A DNA stretch of 64,000 bases from Pseudomonadales bacterium (GCA_020062665.1 JAGUVW010000040.1:1-64000), one strand, 5' to 3'. Shown: positions 42,662 to 51,777, counted from the stretch's first letter. Numbers and translations are program-made. The notes: a model not told the origin generated them from the sequence alone.

Positions 42662-42718
42662 TATCAAACGAACCCGGCTTATGCCGGGTTTTTTGTTTGA
42701 TATGGCGGTGAGGGAGGG
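42646..42718. repeat. 24-bp perfect inverted repeat of the tRNA-Ser 3' end
   Basis: Positions 42646-42669 (the T-arm/acceptor 3' half, CCA and 8 flanking bases) recur exactly, inverted, at 42695-42718. The terminator hairpin sits in the middle, so the whole region can fold into one long stem of more than 30 bp. Confidence 0.9.
42671..42694 (+). terminator. Terminator of tRNA-Ser
   Basis: AACCCGGC (42671-42678), loop TTAT and GCCGGGTT (42683-42690) form a perfect 8-bp stem followed by TTTT, ten bases after the CCA. Confidence 0.9.
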
Positions 42719-42826
42719 CGAGAAACCTCGCGGGTTCGACCGGAGCTGCGTCAGCAGCGGAGGAACGTCGGCCATGGGCCGACGGCCCCGAAGGGGCGAG
42801 GCGCGCAGCGCCGAGTAATCCCTCCC
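42712..42826. ncRNA. Multi-hairpin (cloverleaf-like) element of unknown function
   Basis: An outer stem GGGAGGG (42712-42718) / CCCTCCC (42820-42826) encloses successive perfect hairpins. These are GCGAG-AAAC-CTCGC (42718-42731), GCTGC-GTCA-GCAGC (42745-42758), CGTCGGCC-ATG-GGCCGACG (42766-42784), GCCCC-GAA-GGGGC (42785-42797) and GGCGC-GCA-GCGCC (42800-42812). A T-arm-like GGGTTCGACC lies at 42732-42741. It starts inside the inverted copy of the tRNA-Ser end. Whether it is transcribed is unknown; it could be a structured RNA or a REP-like mobile repeat. Open frames across it are artefacts. Confidence 0.5.
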
Positions 42827-42892
42827 GCATTCCACTTCACAATCCGGCAGCGCTGTGCTCGAATCCGCTAATCCCATGCCTGTGAAAACACC

Positions 42893-43564
42893 ATGAAATT
42901 CGTCTTCTATTTTTTCCTCAGCCTGCTGCCGATTTCCACCCTCGCCGAACCCAGCACCTGCACGGGCACCACTGCCAACGGTTCACTTAAAAATGGTGTC
43001 CAGCTTCCCGCCAGTGGAACCAATTACACCGGCTATAGCGACGTGGCACGCCTCGCCGGGCGCACCTACGTTCACTCCGAAGTGCGCGACATCATCGTTG
43101 CCGCCTACGCCCGGCTTGAAAAAGAAGAGCCACAGAAAATCTACAAATACGCTGAAACCGGTTTCAGAGAAGGCGGGCCATTCAAGCCGCACAAAACCCA
43201 CCGCAATGGATTGTCAGTGGATTTCATGACGCCAGTGAAAAATCAGAAGGGTGAGTCGGTACATTTGCCCACCCACCCGCTCAACCGCTTTGGCTACGAC
43301 ATCGAGTTCGACAGCCAGGGGCAATACGAAGACCTGACCATCGATTACGACGCGCTGGCCGCCCATATCGTCGCGCTGCATAAAGAGGCAAAGGCAAAAG
43401 GGCGGGACATCTGGCGGGTCATATTCGATCCGTCGTTGCAGCCGAAACTGTTTGCCACCCGTCACGGTCCTTACCTGCAGCAGCACGTGACCTTCCTGAA
43501 AACCCAATCCTGGGTTCGGCACGACGAACACTATCATGTGGATTTCGCGATTCCGTGTCGGTAA
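42893..43564 (+). CDS. Penicillin-insensitive murein endopeptidase-like (M74) protein
   Basis: The 223-residue protein has a signal peptide (MKFVFYFFLSLLPISTLA|EPS) and the LAS metallopeptidase motifs: PHKTHRNGLSVDFM (HxxHxxGxxxD, zinc histidine and aspartate, near 102-115) and a C-terminal DEHYHVDF (HxH). This matches MepA-like D,D-endopeptidases that cut D-Ala-DAP cross-links in periplasmic murein. It is shorter than E. coli MepA (274). TGTGAAAACACC before the ATG is a poor ribosome binding site. The gene stands alone between the hairpin element and convergent pilU. Confidence 0.87.
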   Translation: MKFVFYFFLSLLPISTLAEPSTCTGTTANGSLKNGVQLPASGTNYTGYSDVARLAGRTYVHSEVRDIIVAAYARLEKEEPQKIYKYAETGFREGGPFKPHKTHRNGLSVDFMTPVKNQKGESVHLPTHPLNRFGYDIEFDSQGQYEDLTIDYDALAAHIVALHKEAKAKGRDIWRVIFDPSLQPKLFATRHGPYLQQHVTFLKTQSWVRHDEHYHVDFAIPCR

Positions 43565-43597
43565 TGCGGCTGTTCCGTCAGTGCCGAACTTCGCTCA

Positions 43598-44698
43598 TCA
43601 CTCATCACTCAGCCGCATGTTGCCGCTGCTGGTAATGGTGCCTTCCTGCAGCCGCATCTTGATGCCGAGATTGTTGCGGGAGTCCGCATGCTCCAGCGCT
43701 GTTTTCTGGTGGATTTTGCCGGCCTGATACAGCGTCATCAATGACTGGTCGAAGGTCTGCATGCCACTGTCGGCATTCTTCTCCATGGCGTCGTGGATAT
43801 TGTCGATTTCCCCTTTCTGGATCAGATCCTTGATGTAGGGAGTGGCCAGCATCACCTCGACTGCCGGCACTCGCTTGCTGGTGGTTCCCGGCAGCAGCCG
43901 CTGTGACACGATGGCCTGCAAATGCAGCGACAGATCCAGGAACAGTTCGCTGTGAGCAGATTCCGGAAAGAAATTCACGATGCGGCGCAGGGCCTTGTTG
44001 GCATTGGCGGCGTGCAGGGTGGAAAGGCACAGGTGCCCGGTTTCGGCATAGGACAGCGCCTGCTGCATGGTTTCCCGGTCGCGGATTTCGCCCACCAGGA
44101 TCACGTCCGGCGCTTCGCGCATGGCCCGGCGCATGGCGTGATTGAACGAGTGCGTGTCCACGCCCACTTCACGCTGGTTGACGATGGACTTCTTGTGATG
44201 ATGAATGTACTCGATGGGATCTTCAATCGTCAGGATATGGCCGCTCTTGTGTCGGTTGCGATAATCGATCATTGACGCGAGCGTGGTTGATTTGCCCGAG
44301 CCGGTGGTGCCCACCACCAGGATCAGTCCGCGTGGTGCCATGATCAATTCATCGAGCAGCGTGGGCAGTTGCAATTCTTGCACTGTGGGAATGTGGGATT
44401 TGATGTAGCGCACCACCAGTGCCACTTCGCCCCGTTGCATGAACACGTTCATCCGAAAGCGTCCCAGGTCTTCCACGCTGATAGCCATGTCCAGCTCCAG
44501 CTCGCGTTCGAAATCCGCCCGTTGCCGATCATTCATGACGGAATAAGCCAGATTTTTCGCCATGCCGGGGCCAAGTGCATGATGGGTGATGTAGGCCGTG
44601 GTGCCTTCGACTTTCATGGCCACCGGGGCACCCGACGAGAAGTAGAGGTCGGAGGCTTCCTTGTCGACCATGGCTTTCAGATAGGGCAGTAGATCCAT
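43598..44698 (-). CDS. pilU: PilT/PilU-type twitching motility ATPase
   Basis: The 366-residue secretion-superfamily ATPase powers type IV pilus retraction. It has Walker A VVGTTGSGKSTT (near 130), the Asp box ILTIEDPIEYIH, Walker B DVILVGEIRD and the His box TGHLCLSTLHAANANKAL. The order and strings such as HHHKKSIVNQREVGVDTHS, IVNFFPESAHSELFLDLSLHLQAIVSQ and MQTFDQSLMTLY match PilU rather than PilT. The start is the ATG with GGGAG 9 bases upstream; an upstream TTG would add an unrelated 48 residues. No pilT is adjacent, unlike the usual pilT-pilU pair. Confidence 0.9.
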   Translation of the reverse strand: MDLLPYLKAMVDKEASDLYFSSGAPVAMKVEGTTAYITHHALGPGMAKNLAYSVMNDRQRADFERELELDMAISVEDLGRFRMNVFMQRGEVALVVRYIKSHIPTVQELQLPTLLDELIMAPRGLILVVGTTGSGKSTTLASMIDYRNRHKSGHILTIEDPIEYIHHHKKSIVNQREVGVDTHSFNHAMRRAMREAPDVILVGEIRDRETMQQALSYAETGHLCLSTLHAANANKALRRIVNFFPESAHSELFLDLSLHLQAIVSQRLLPGTTSKRVPAVEVMLATPYIKDLIQKGEIDNIHDAMEKNADSGMQTFDQSLMTLYQAGKIHQKTALEHADSRNNLGIKMRLQEGTITSSGNMRLSDE

Positions 44699-44886
44699 TG
44701 GCAGGGCTCCCAGCACGGTAAAAAGGGACAGACCTGCCAACAAGTATAGTGGGACTGCAGGTAATGATGGTTTGGCCGCTCGCGGGTGAGTGATTGCTTG
44801 ATTTTCCCGCAGCCTCTGGAACAAAAACGGGATGCGCTCCAAGCGAAGAGCGTATCCCGTTCTTTCAATGGTTTCGTGTCAAACCT

Positions 44887-46380
44887 TCAGGCTGTTCTGG
44901 CTTCGCCCACCCGCAATTTGCCCCGCCCTGGATTGGAAAACTCCAGGCAATCATCTTCCATTTTCCCGTACCGCATATTGGCCAGATCCAGCGCGTAGTT
45001 CTGATGCAGTTTCCACGGTGCTTTTGAACCCTGGCGCGGCAGCTTACCCAGTGCGCGCTGGATATAGCCGGACCGCATGTCCACAAACGGCTCTTCGGTC
45101 AATGCTGGATCGTGATTGCGCGGCGTGACCTGACGCAAGCCTTTCTTGTCCATCAACTTGAGCAGACGGCACACGTATTCGCAGGTGATGTCGGCCTTCA
45201 GCGTCCACGACGCATTGGTATAGCCGAACACCATCGCCAGGTTGGGCAGATCGCGGAACATCACGCCCTTGTAGTTCATGGTGTCGCTCAGCATGAATGG
45301 CTTGCCATCCACCGCCAGCGTGGCGCCGCCCAGCATCTGCAGATCCAGCCCGGTGGCAGTGATGATGATGTCGGCGTCGAGATGCTCGCCGGATTTCAGT
45401 TGAATCCCGGTTTCATCGAAATGATCGATGTGATCGGTCACCACGCTGGCTTTGCCCTTGCGGATCACTTTGAACAGATCGCCGTTGGGCACGGCGCACA
45501 GACGTTCGTCCCAGGGATTGTAGCTGGGGGTCCAGTGTTTCATGTCCGCGCCGGGGCCCAGCTGACGTTTCACCTGCGACAGCAGCAGCCGACGGATGGG
45601 TTTGGGGCGCGCCTTGGCGAGTTTGAAGAAGCCCAGGGTAAACGCCACGTTGCGGGTGCGCGCCAGGCGGTACACCAGTTTTTCCGGCAGATAGCGACGC
45701 AGGTTGTTGGAGATTTTGTCTTCCAGCGGCACGGCGGCCACATAGCTGGGCGAACGCTGCAGCATGGTGACATGACCTGCTTTGTCCGTCATCGCGGGCA
45801 CCAGCGTGACGGCAGTGGCACCGCTGCCGATTACCACGACTTTCTTGCCGCTGTAGTCCAGATCTTCCGGCCAGTGTTGCGGATGGATGATCTGGCCCTT
45901 GAAGCGCTCGCGTCCGCTGAATTCCGGTGTGTAGCCCGCTGTGTAGTTGTAGTAGCCAGTGCAGCTGATCAGGAAGTTGCAGCTCAGCTGGGTGATGTCG
46001 CCGCTCTGGGTGTTGAGCACGTCGACGATCCAGTTGGCATCCTTTGGATTCCAGTTGGCGTGTTTCACTTTGCAGCGGTAGCGGATTTTTTTGTCCACAC
46101 CATATTCCCGCGCGGTGTCGCGAATGTAGTCGCGGATCGACGGGCCGTCGGCAATGGCTTTGGGATTGGTCCAGGGTTTGAAGCTGTAGCCCAGGGTGTA
46201 CATGTCGGAGTCGGAGCGGATGCCGGGGTAGCGGAACAGATCCCAAGTGCCACCCATGGCGTCGCGGGCTTCGAGCAGGGCGAAGGTTTTGCCCGGGCAT
46301 TCCCGCTTCAGATGGCAGGCGGCGCCCACGCCCGACAGGCCGGCACCTATGATCAGTACATCAAAATGTTCCATCGACAT
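44887..46380 (-). CDS. Flavin-containing monooxygenase, Baeyer-Villiger type
   Basis: The 497-residue FAD/NADPH monooxygenase has FAD motif GAGLSGVGAACHL near 12-24 and EARDAMGGTWDLFRYPGIRSDSDMYTLG. The Baeyer-Villiger fingerprint is complete in FKGQIIHPQHWP (FxGxxxHxxxWP, near 162-173), followed by the NADPH motif VIGSGATAVT. Such enzymes insert oxygen next to ketones or oxidise amines; the AlmA/EthA-like group acts on long-chain alkanes or ketones. It diverges from the acetoacetyl-CoA synthetase gene 299 bases away, suggesting a shared role in ketone or lipid catabolism. The ATG is preceded by AGAAGGTAACG. Confidence 0.88.
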   Translation of the reverse strand: MSMEHFDVLIIGAGLSGVGAACHLKRECPGKTFALLEARDAMGGTWDLFRYPGIRSDSDMYTLGYSFKPWTNPKAIADGPSIRDYIRDTAREYGVDKKIRYRCKVKHANWNPKDANWIVDVLNTQSGDITQLSCNFLISCTGYYNYTAGYTPEFSGRERFKGQIIHPQHWPEDLDYSGKKVVVIGSGATAVTLVPAMTDKAGHVTMLQRSPSYVAAVPLEDKISNNLRRYLPEKLVYRLARTRNVAFTLGFFKLAKARPKPIRRLLLSQVKRQLGPGADMKHWTPSYNPWDERLCAVPNGDLFKVIRKGKASVVTDHIDHFDETGIQLKSGEHLDADIIITATGLDLQMLGGATLAVDGKPFMLSDTMNYKGVMFRDLPNLAMVFGYTNASWTLKADITCEYVCRLLKLMDKKGLRQVTPRNHDPALTEEPFVDMRSGYIQRALGKLPRQGSKAPWKLHQNYALDLANMRYGKMEDDCLEFSNPGRGKLRVGEARTA

Positions 46381-46679
46381 GGATCGTTACCTTCTTGTTG
46401 TAAGGCCTGGTCACTCACCCGGATGCGGCGAGCGACGCAAAAAATTGTTCGAATGTTCGGATTTGACGATAGCACCAACCCGCTGGAATCAGCGTATTAA
46501 ATCATGTCAATTAGCTGAAAGCCGCTGTCGTGCGACCACAGGGTCGACTCGCTTGGTGAGCGTACAAAATAGTGCAAATGGACTAGCCTTGGTCGATCTT
46601 GGCAGCCGCCTTGAGTACCATGGGCGGGTTACGCTTACCGTTTATAATCCACTGATTCCCTGAACACTTTTTGACGAGC

Positions 46680-48629
46680 ATGGATATGACCGAACCTCTG
46701 TGGCGCCCATCACCTGAACGCATTGCTTCCACCCGCCTGACTGCCTGGCAGCACTGGGCTGCCAACGAGTACGGGGTGGACGCCATGGACTATGCCCAGT
46801 GGCATGCCTGGTCGACCCAGGCGCGGGAAGCGTTCTGGGACAGCATCGTGCGCTTCTTTGATGTGAAGTTTCATCAGCCGCCCCGTGCGGTGCTCGGTCG
46901 TGACGAGATGCCGGGCGCGGAATGGTTTCCCGGTGCCACCCTGAATTTTGCGGAAAACCTGCTGCGCCATCGTTCCGACAAAGCCGCCATTGTGTCCTAT
47001 CTGGAAACGGGGGCGCGCCGGGAACTGTCATACAACGATCTGCGCCTGACGGTGGGCGCGTTGGCCGCCTGGCTGAAAGCGCAGGGCGTACAGGCGGGCG
47101 ACCGGGTAGTGGGCATCCTGCCCAATATTAGCGAGACGGTGGTAGCGATGTTGGCGGCATCCAGTCTGGGGGCGGTGTGGTCGTCCTGCTCGCCGGATTT
47201 CGGTGTGCAGGGACTGCTGGATCGTTTCGGTCAGGTCGAGCCGAAAGTGCTGGTCTGCTGCGATGGCTATTTCTATAACGGCAAACAGGTGGATTGTCGC
47301 GACAAGATCCAGCAGGTAGCGGCGCAACTGCCCAGCCTGAAAAAAGTGGTGGTGGTACCCGTGCTGCAAGCGCAGCCGGATATCAGCGGATTTGCCAATG
47401 CTATGCATTGGGCGGACGCGACGGCAGGCAGGCAGGAGCCTTCCTTTGCACCGCAACCTTTTGCCCATCCGCTCTATATCATGTATTCCTCCGGCACCAC
47501 CGGCATGCCCAAATGCATTGTGCATGGCGCCGGTGGCACGTTGCTGCAACACCTGAAAGAACACGCACTGCATGCAGATCTGGCTGAGCAGGATGTGCTT
47601 TTCTACTACACCACCTGCGGCTGGATGATGTGGAATTGGCTGGTGTCTGGCCTGGCGCTGGGTGCCACGATTGTGCTGTTCGACGGCTCGCCGTTTCATC
47701 CCAAACCGGACACGCTGTGGGACATGGCCGAGAAGGAAGGTGTTACCATTTTCGGCACCAGTGCGAAATATATCGCCAGTCTGGAGCAGGCCGGCGCAAA
47801 GCCCCGCGAAACCCATGGCTTGAAGAAACTGAAGGCCGTGCTGTCCACCGGTTCACCACTGTCAAACGAAAGCTTCCGCTATGTGTATCGCGACATCAAG
47901 GCGGATATCTGCCTGTCGAGTATTTCTGGCGGCACCGACATCATCTCTTGCTTTGCGCTGGGCAATCCCAATCTGCCCGTGTACGAAGGCGAATTGCAGT
48001 GCAAGGGCCTGGGCATGGCGGTGGACATCTTTGATGAAAACGGCAACAGCGTGATGAGCGAAAAGGGCGAACTGGTGTGCACCAGGGCTTTCCCCTCCAT
48101 GCCAATTGGCTTCTGGAACGATCCCGATGGCACCAAATATCGCAACGCTTATTTCAGCCGCTTTCCTGGTATCTGGGCGCACGGTGATTTTGCCGAACAG
48201 CGTCCCAATGGCGGCATGGTGATTCACGGCCGCAGCGACACCGTGCTGAATCCTGGCGGCGTGCGCATCGGCACGGCGGAAATCTATCGTCAGGTAGAAA
48301 AGCTCGAAGAAGTGCTGGAATCCATCGCCATCGGCCAGGAATGGCAGAGCGACGTGCGGGTGGTGCTGTTCGTGAAACTGCGGCCGGGCATCACCTTGGA
48401 TGACGGTTTGCAGCAGCGCATTCGCGCCATCATTCGCGACAACACCACGATTCGTCACGTGCCGGCGAAGATACTTCAGGTGAGTGACATGCCGCGCACG
48501 GTGAATGGCAAACTGGTGGAAATCGCGGTGCGCGACGTGGTGCATGGCAAGCCGGTGAATAACCTGAATGCCATTGCCAATCCCGCTGTGCTGGCGGAAT
48601 TCAGCGGGCGGGTGGAATTGCAGAACTGA
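46680..48629 (+). CDS. Acetoacetate-CoA ligase (acetoacetyl-CoA synthetase)
   Basis: This ANL-family enzyme activates acetoacetate with ATP and CoA. The 649-residue protein has LYIMYSSGTTGMPKCIVHGAGG (phosphate loop), the long QHLKEHALHADL segment typical of AACS, TTCGWMMWNWLVSGLALG, SGGTDIISCF, HGDFAEQRPNGGMVIHGRSD and the C-terminal lysine in RTVNGKLVE. These match acetoacetyl- rather than acetyl-CoA synthetases. A TATAAT at 46643-46648 is a likely -10. Start candidates are TTG 46671, ATG 46680 and ATG 46686. It can return the acetoacetate made by leucine degradation or 3-hydroxybutyrate oxidation to acetoacetyl-CoA. Confidence 0.93.
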   Translation: MDMTEPLWRPSPERIASTRLTAWQHWAANEYGVDAMDYAQWHAWSTQAREAFWDSIVRFFDVKFHQPPRAVLGRDEMPGAEWFPGATLNFAENLLRHRSDKAAIVSYLETGARRELSYNDLRLTVGALAAWLKAQGVQAGDRVVGILPNISETVVAMLAASSLGAVWSSCSPDFGVQGLLDRFGQVEPKVLVCCDGYFYNGKQVDCRDKIQQVAAQLPSLKKVVVVPVLQAQPDISGFANAMHWADATAGRQEPSFAPQPFAHPLYIMYSSGTTGMPKCIVHGAGGTLLQHLKEHALHADLAEQDVLFYYTTCGWMMWNWLVSGLALGATIVLFDGSPFHPKPDTLWDMAEKEGVTIFGTSAKYIASLEQAGAKPRETHGLKKLKAVLSTGSPLSNESFRYVYRDIKADICLSSISGGTDIISCFALGNPNLPVYEGELQCKGLGMAVDIFDENGNSVMSEKGELVCTRAFPSMPIGFWNDPDGTKYRNAYFSRFPGIWAHGDFAEQRPNGGMVIHGRSDTVLNPGGVRIGTAEIYRQVEKLEEVLESIAIGQEWQSDVRVVLFVKLRPGITLDDGLQQRIRAIIRDNTTIRHVPAKILQVSDMPRTVNGKLVEIAVRDVVHGKPVNNLNAIANPAVLAEFSGRVELQN

Positions 48630-48676
48630 ATCCGACGTTTGCTCAAAACGACCACTAGGTCGAACGCTGTCCGCTG

Positions 48677-48715
48677 AAAAAATGACTGCCACGCTGCATG
48701 AGCAGTGTGGCAGTC
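48677..48715 (-). terminator. Terminator downstream of phoD
   Basis: A 14-bp stem with one G-U pair (48684-48697 with 48702-48715) and loop ATGA is followed on the minus strand by T6 (48682-48677). It lies 53 bases after the phoD stop and may also slow the convergent ligase transcript. Confidence 0.8.
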
Positions 48716-48767
48716 CAAATCATCATCAAGCGCGCCAACACGTTGATGATCAGTATGCGGAATTCAA

Positions 48768-50513
48768 CTATATAAACGCCGCCTGCGTTACCAGCCACGG
48801 GAACGTAGTGTATTTGCGATAGTGACGGATCAGCTTGTTGTTCACGGTGTCGCTGTTGATCGCCTTGTCCACCACATAAGCCCGCCAGTCGCAATGCTTG
48901 TCATTGAACTCGATGGTGGACCAGCCATTCTGCGTGGTGTTGAAGTAGCGGATATGCGGATTGGTCAGTCGCACGGCGGTATTGGTCAACGCCTGAGCCA
49001 ATTGCTGTTGCTGTCCCACCGGCGTCTGCGCGCCGATCATGTCGAACAGCCCGGCCGACGTCACCGCCGGTGTCATGAATTCCACACCAATGTAATTGTC
49101 GAAATCGAAAATCGAACGTTTGTTGTAATCCTTCTTCACGTGGGACGCGATATACGTGTGCAAGTCGCCTGTCAGCACGGTGAAGTTTTCCAACTTGTTC
49201 AGCGCGATCTCGTTGTTGATCAGGTTGCGCTCGTAATCGAAACCGTCCCAGGCGTCCACGTTGATGGGCAAGCGGCCGTTTTTCAGCTGGATGCCCAGGG
49301 TGCCCATGTAGGTCTGGTTGCCCAGCAGTTTCCAGCGGGCCGATGATCCGATCAAACCGTTGAGCAGCCAGTCACGCTGGTCGGCACCCAGCAATGTCTG
49401 CTGATCGCTGGTCCAGTTGAAACAGCCAAACGGTATGTAACGCTGGAAGAAATCGCCTTCGCCGCAAGGATGGGGTGTGCGATACGAACGCCCATCCAGC
49501 ATGAACAGATCCACCAGATTGCCGAACTGCACGCGACGGTAGTATTTCAGGTAGTGGTGGGGATGGGTGCTGTCGAAGTTCACCTGCACCCGCGCCGGAA
49601 CGTATTCCAGCCACGCCTGCTGGGAATCCAGCATCAGCTGGTTCAGCAGAAGCGGATCATTGCCGTACGCAGGATCGAGGGTGTAGGGATGATCCGGTGC
49701 GCCCAGCGTGTCCCGCTCGTAATCCCAGTAGGCGTCGTTCGCGGTTTCGTGATCGTCGCGGGTGATGATCCAGGTGTGTTGCTCCATGGCCCGCTGCAGG
49801 AATGGATCGGAGCGGTAGGTTTTGTAAAGGTGGCGGTAGTCTTCCAGATCCAGCGCCACGATGCCGTCGCTGGGCAGAATGATGCGGCGGTCTTCGAACG
49901 GCAGGCTCTGGAAACGGGGGTCGCCGGCGGTTTCATAAATGAAATCCCCCAGGTGCAGCACGAAATCCAGGGAATCGTCCTTCGCCAGGTGAGCCAGCGC
50001 GCCGTAGTAGCCATTGGTGTAATCCTGGCAGGTGAGTACGGCCAGCTTCAGGTGCTTGACGTCGGCGCCGTAGGGGGGCGCCGTGCGGCAGCGGCCGGTG
50101 CGACTAACGGTGTTGTCATAAATGAAGCGGTAATAGTAGCGGGTGGACGGTTCCAGGTAGCCATCGGTGTCCAGGGAAATGGTGAAGTCCCGATCCGCCT
50201 TGATATTCTGGCTTTCCACCACGCTTTCGAAGGCCAGTTGCAGGAATTCCGGGTCTTTCGCCACCTGTACGAACAGGGCCTGACCGCTGCGCACGGCGCT
50301 GGGATCGATGCGGGTCCAGAGCACCACGCCGGTGGGGCTGGGATCGCCGGACGCCACCGACAGGCTGAATACCCGCGCAGAATCCATGTTCAGCGGCGCG
50401 TCGGCGCGAATCACGCCGGCCTTGGCAGAACCGCTGGTGAAGGTGACAACATAGGGTGTCGCAATACCAGCCGCGACAAAGGACAGGAATTTACGGCGAT
50501 CGAATGTGCTCAT
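48768..50513 (-). CDS. phoD: PhoD-type alkaline phosphatase/phosphodiesterase (Tat-exported)
   Basis: The 581-residue protein begins MSTFDRRKFLSFVAAGIATP, a twin-arginine signal, so it is exported folded. The mature enzyme matches PhoD: a PhoD_N domain with FSLSVASGDPSPTGVVLWTRI, then metal-site motifs LAVLTCQDYTNGYYGAL, FVLHLGDFIYE, WIITRDDHETANDAYWD, YRRVQFGNLVDLFMLDGRSYR and FTVLTGDLHTYIA. PhoD enzymes bind Ca2+/Fe3+ and hydrolyse phosphomono- and diesters to obtain phosphate. TTGGAGC lies 4 bases before the chosen ATG; the longer open frame would hide the Tat motif. No Pho box is evident by eye. Confidence 0.92.
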   Translation of the reverse strand: MSTFDRRKFLSFVAAGIATPYVVTFTSGSAKAGVIRADAPLNMDSARVFSLSVASGDPSPTGVVLWTRIDPSAVRSGQALFVQVAKDPEFLQLAFESVVESQNIKADRDFTISLDTDGYLEPSTRYYYRFIYDNTVSRTGRCRTAPPYGADVKHLKLAVLTCQDYTNGYYGALAHLAKDDSLDFVLHLGDFIYETAGDPRFQSLPFEDRRIILPSDGIVALDLEDYRHLYKTYRSDPFLQRAMEQHTWIITRDDHETANDAYWDYERDTLGAPDHPYTLDPAYGNDPLLLNQLMLDSQQAWLEYVPARVQVNFDSTHPHHYLKYYRRVQFGNLVDLFMLDGRSYRTPHPCGEGDFFQRYIPFGCFNWTSDQQTLLGADQRDWLLNGLIGSSARWKLLGNQTYMGTLGIQLKNGRLPINVDAWDGFDYERNLINNEIALNKLENFTVLTGDLHTYIASHVKKDYNKRSIFDFDNYIGVEFMTPAVTSAGLFDMIGAQTPVGQQQQLAQALTNTAVRLTNPHIRYFNTTQNGWSTIEFNDKHCDWRAYVVDKAINSDTVNNKLIRHYRKYTTFPWLVTQAAFI

Positions 50514-50814
50514 GGGTGCTCCAAGCGGGTGCAAGTCATACCAGATCCGTGTGGCTGCCTCAGGGTATTTGGCCCAGCACATCCCACGGAAGTGCGCTTT
50601 TTAGCTTCTTATTGTGTATTTGTTGTGTCAGGTTCGATCAAAGCGAACAATTTCGAACCTGAATTGCCTGCAATGTATACTTATTGGTACCAAGGTGCAA
50701 TATGTGATGGCGGTCTCATCGGGCCAGAATGCGCCGGTTTCCGTTGGTTTACAAGCCAGGGCCGAATGGGTTAAATAGCCCCCCAGTTTTGAGCCCTTGC
50801 CCCGAGGCAATTCC
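50514..50814. other. Intergenic region between divergent phoD and ttcA
   Basis: These 301 bases contain no gene. A 10-bp perfect inverted repeat lies at 50628-50662 and a TATACT -10 candidate for ttcA at 50676-50681. The segment near phoD (50521-50600) must hold its promoter but shows no strong consensus. Confidence 0.5.
50628..50662. promoter_or_regulatory. Inverted repeat upstream of ttcA
   Basis: TCAGGTTCGA (50628-50637) and TCGAACCTGA (50653-50662) are perfect 10-bp arms with a 15-base spacer that also contains GCGAAC. The right arm overlaps the -35 position of the TATACT at 50676-50681, so it may be an operator for ttcA. Confidence 0.45.
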
Positions 50815-51777
50815 ATGTCCGACGCGCTGTTTTCCCCCGCATCCCAGGTCGCCTTGTACCAGCCTGCCATCGAGCCGGAGGACGAGACCCTGGAGGATTC
50901 CGAATCCGCTAACGGCACCGACAGCGAAAAGCTGATGGCCAAGAAGGACAAGACCAACTTCAACAAGCTGCAGAAAAAGCTGCGCCGGGAAGTGGGTCGC
51001 GCCATTGCCGATTTCAACATGATCGAGGACGGCGACAAAATCATGGTGTGCCTGTCCGGCGGCAAGGATTCCTACACCATGCTGGAAATCCTGCGCAATC
51101 TGCAGCACGACGCGCCGGTGCACTTCGACCTGATCGCGGTGAACCTGGATCAGAAGCAGCCGGGCTTTCCCGAACACGTACTGCCCGAATATCTGACGAA
51201 GGAAGGGGTGCCGTTCCACATCATCGAGGAAGACACCTACAGCGTGGTCAAAAGCATCATCCCCGAAGGCAAGACCACCTGTTCCCTCTGTTCCCGCCTG
51301 CGTCGCGGCAACCTCTATACTTACGCCGAGCAGATCGGCGCCACCAAGATCGCCTTGGGTCATCACCGGGACGACATCATGGAAACCCTGTTCCTCAACA
51401 TGTTCTACGGCGGCAAGCTGAAGGCCATGCCGCCCAAGCTGTTGAGCGACAATGGCAAGCATGTGGTGATCCGTCCGCTGGCCTACTGCCGCGAGAAGGA
51501 CATCGAGCGCTTCGCCGCCATCAAGGAATTCCCCATCATTCCCTGCAATCTGTGCGGCTCCCAGGAGAACCTGCAGCGCAATGCCATCAAGGGGATGCTG
51601 CGGGAGTGGGACAAGAAATTCCCCGGCCGGCTGGAAACCATTTTCTCGGCGTTGCAGACCGTGGTGCCGTCGCATCTGGCCGACACCCAGCTGCATGACT
51701 TCGTGAACCTGCGCCAGATGAGCGAGCAGGAGCGGGCCGAGGCGGGAATGAAGCTGGATCTGGTAAATCTGGGGTGA
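50815..51777 (+). CDS. ttcA: tRNA 2-thiocytidine(32) synthetase TtcA
   Basis: TtcA thiolates cytidine 32 in several tRNAs using ATP and a [4Fe-4S] cluster. The 320-residue protein has the PP-loop [14 protein letters not shown] (near 80), the CSLC pair in [12 protein letters not shown] and the CNLC pair in [14 protein letters not shown], which hold the cluster, and [21 protein letters not shown]. An acidic N-terminal extension of about 35 residues ([20 protein letters not shown]) is longer than in E. coli. The ATG follows GAGGCA. The SpmAB-like gene begins 28 bases after its stop. Confidence 0.95.
   Translation: MSDALFSPASQVALYQPAIEPEDETLEDSESANGTDSEKLMAKKDKTNFNKLQKKLRREVGRAIADFNMIEDGDKIMVCLSGGKDSYTMLEILRNLQHDAPVHFDLIAVNLDQKQPGFPEHVLPEYLTKEGVPFHIIEEDTYSVVKSIIPEGKTTCSLCSRLRRGNLYTYAEQIGATKIALGHHRDDIMETLFLNMFYGGKLKAMPPKLLSDNGKHVVIRPLAYCREKDIERFAAIKEFPIIPCNLCGSQENLQRNAIKGMLREWDKKFPGRLETIFSALQTVVPSHLADTQLHDFVNLRQMSEQERAEAGMKLDLVNLG

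Noticed and set aside
42621-42830. Minus-strand 69-codon frame (ending MAVREGFEPSVRY) across tRNA-Ser and the hairpin element, and the plus-strand frame 42612-42818
   Set aside because: The frames are antisense or sense to a tRNA and its inverted copy; this kind of 'VREGFEPS' peptide is a common artefact of serine tRNA genes.
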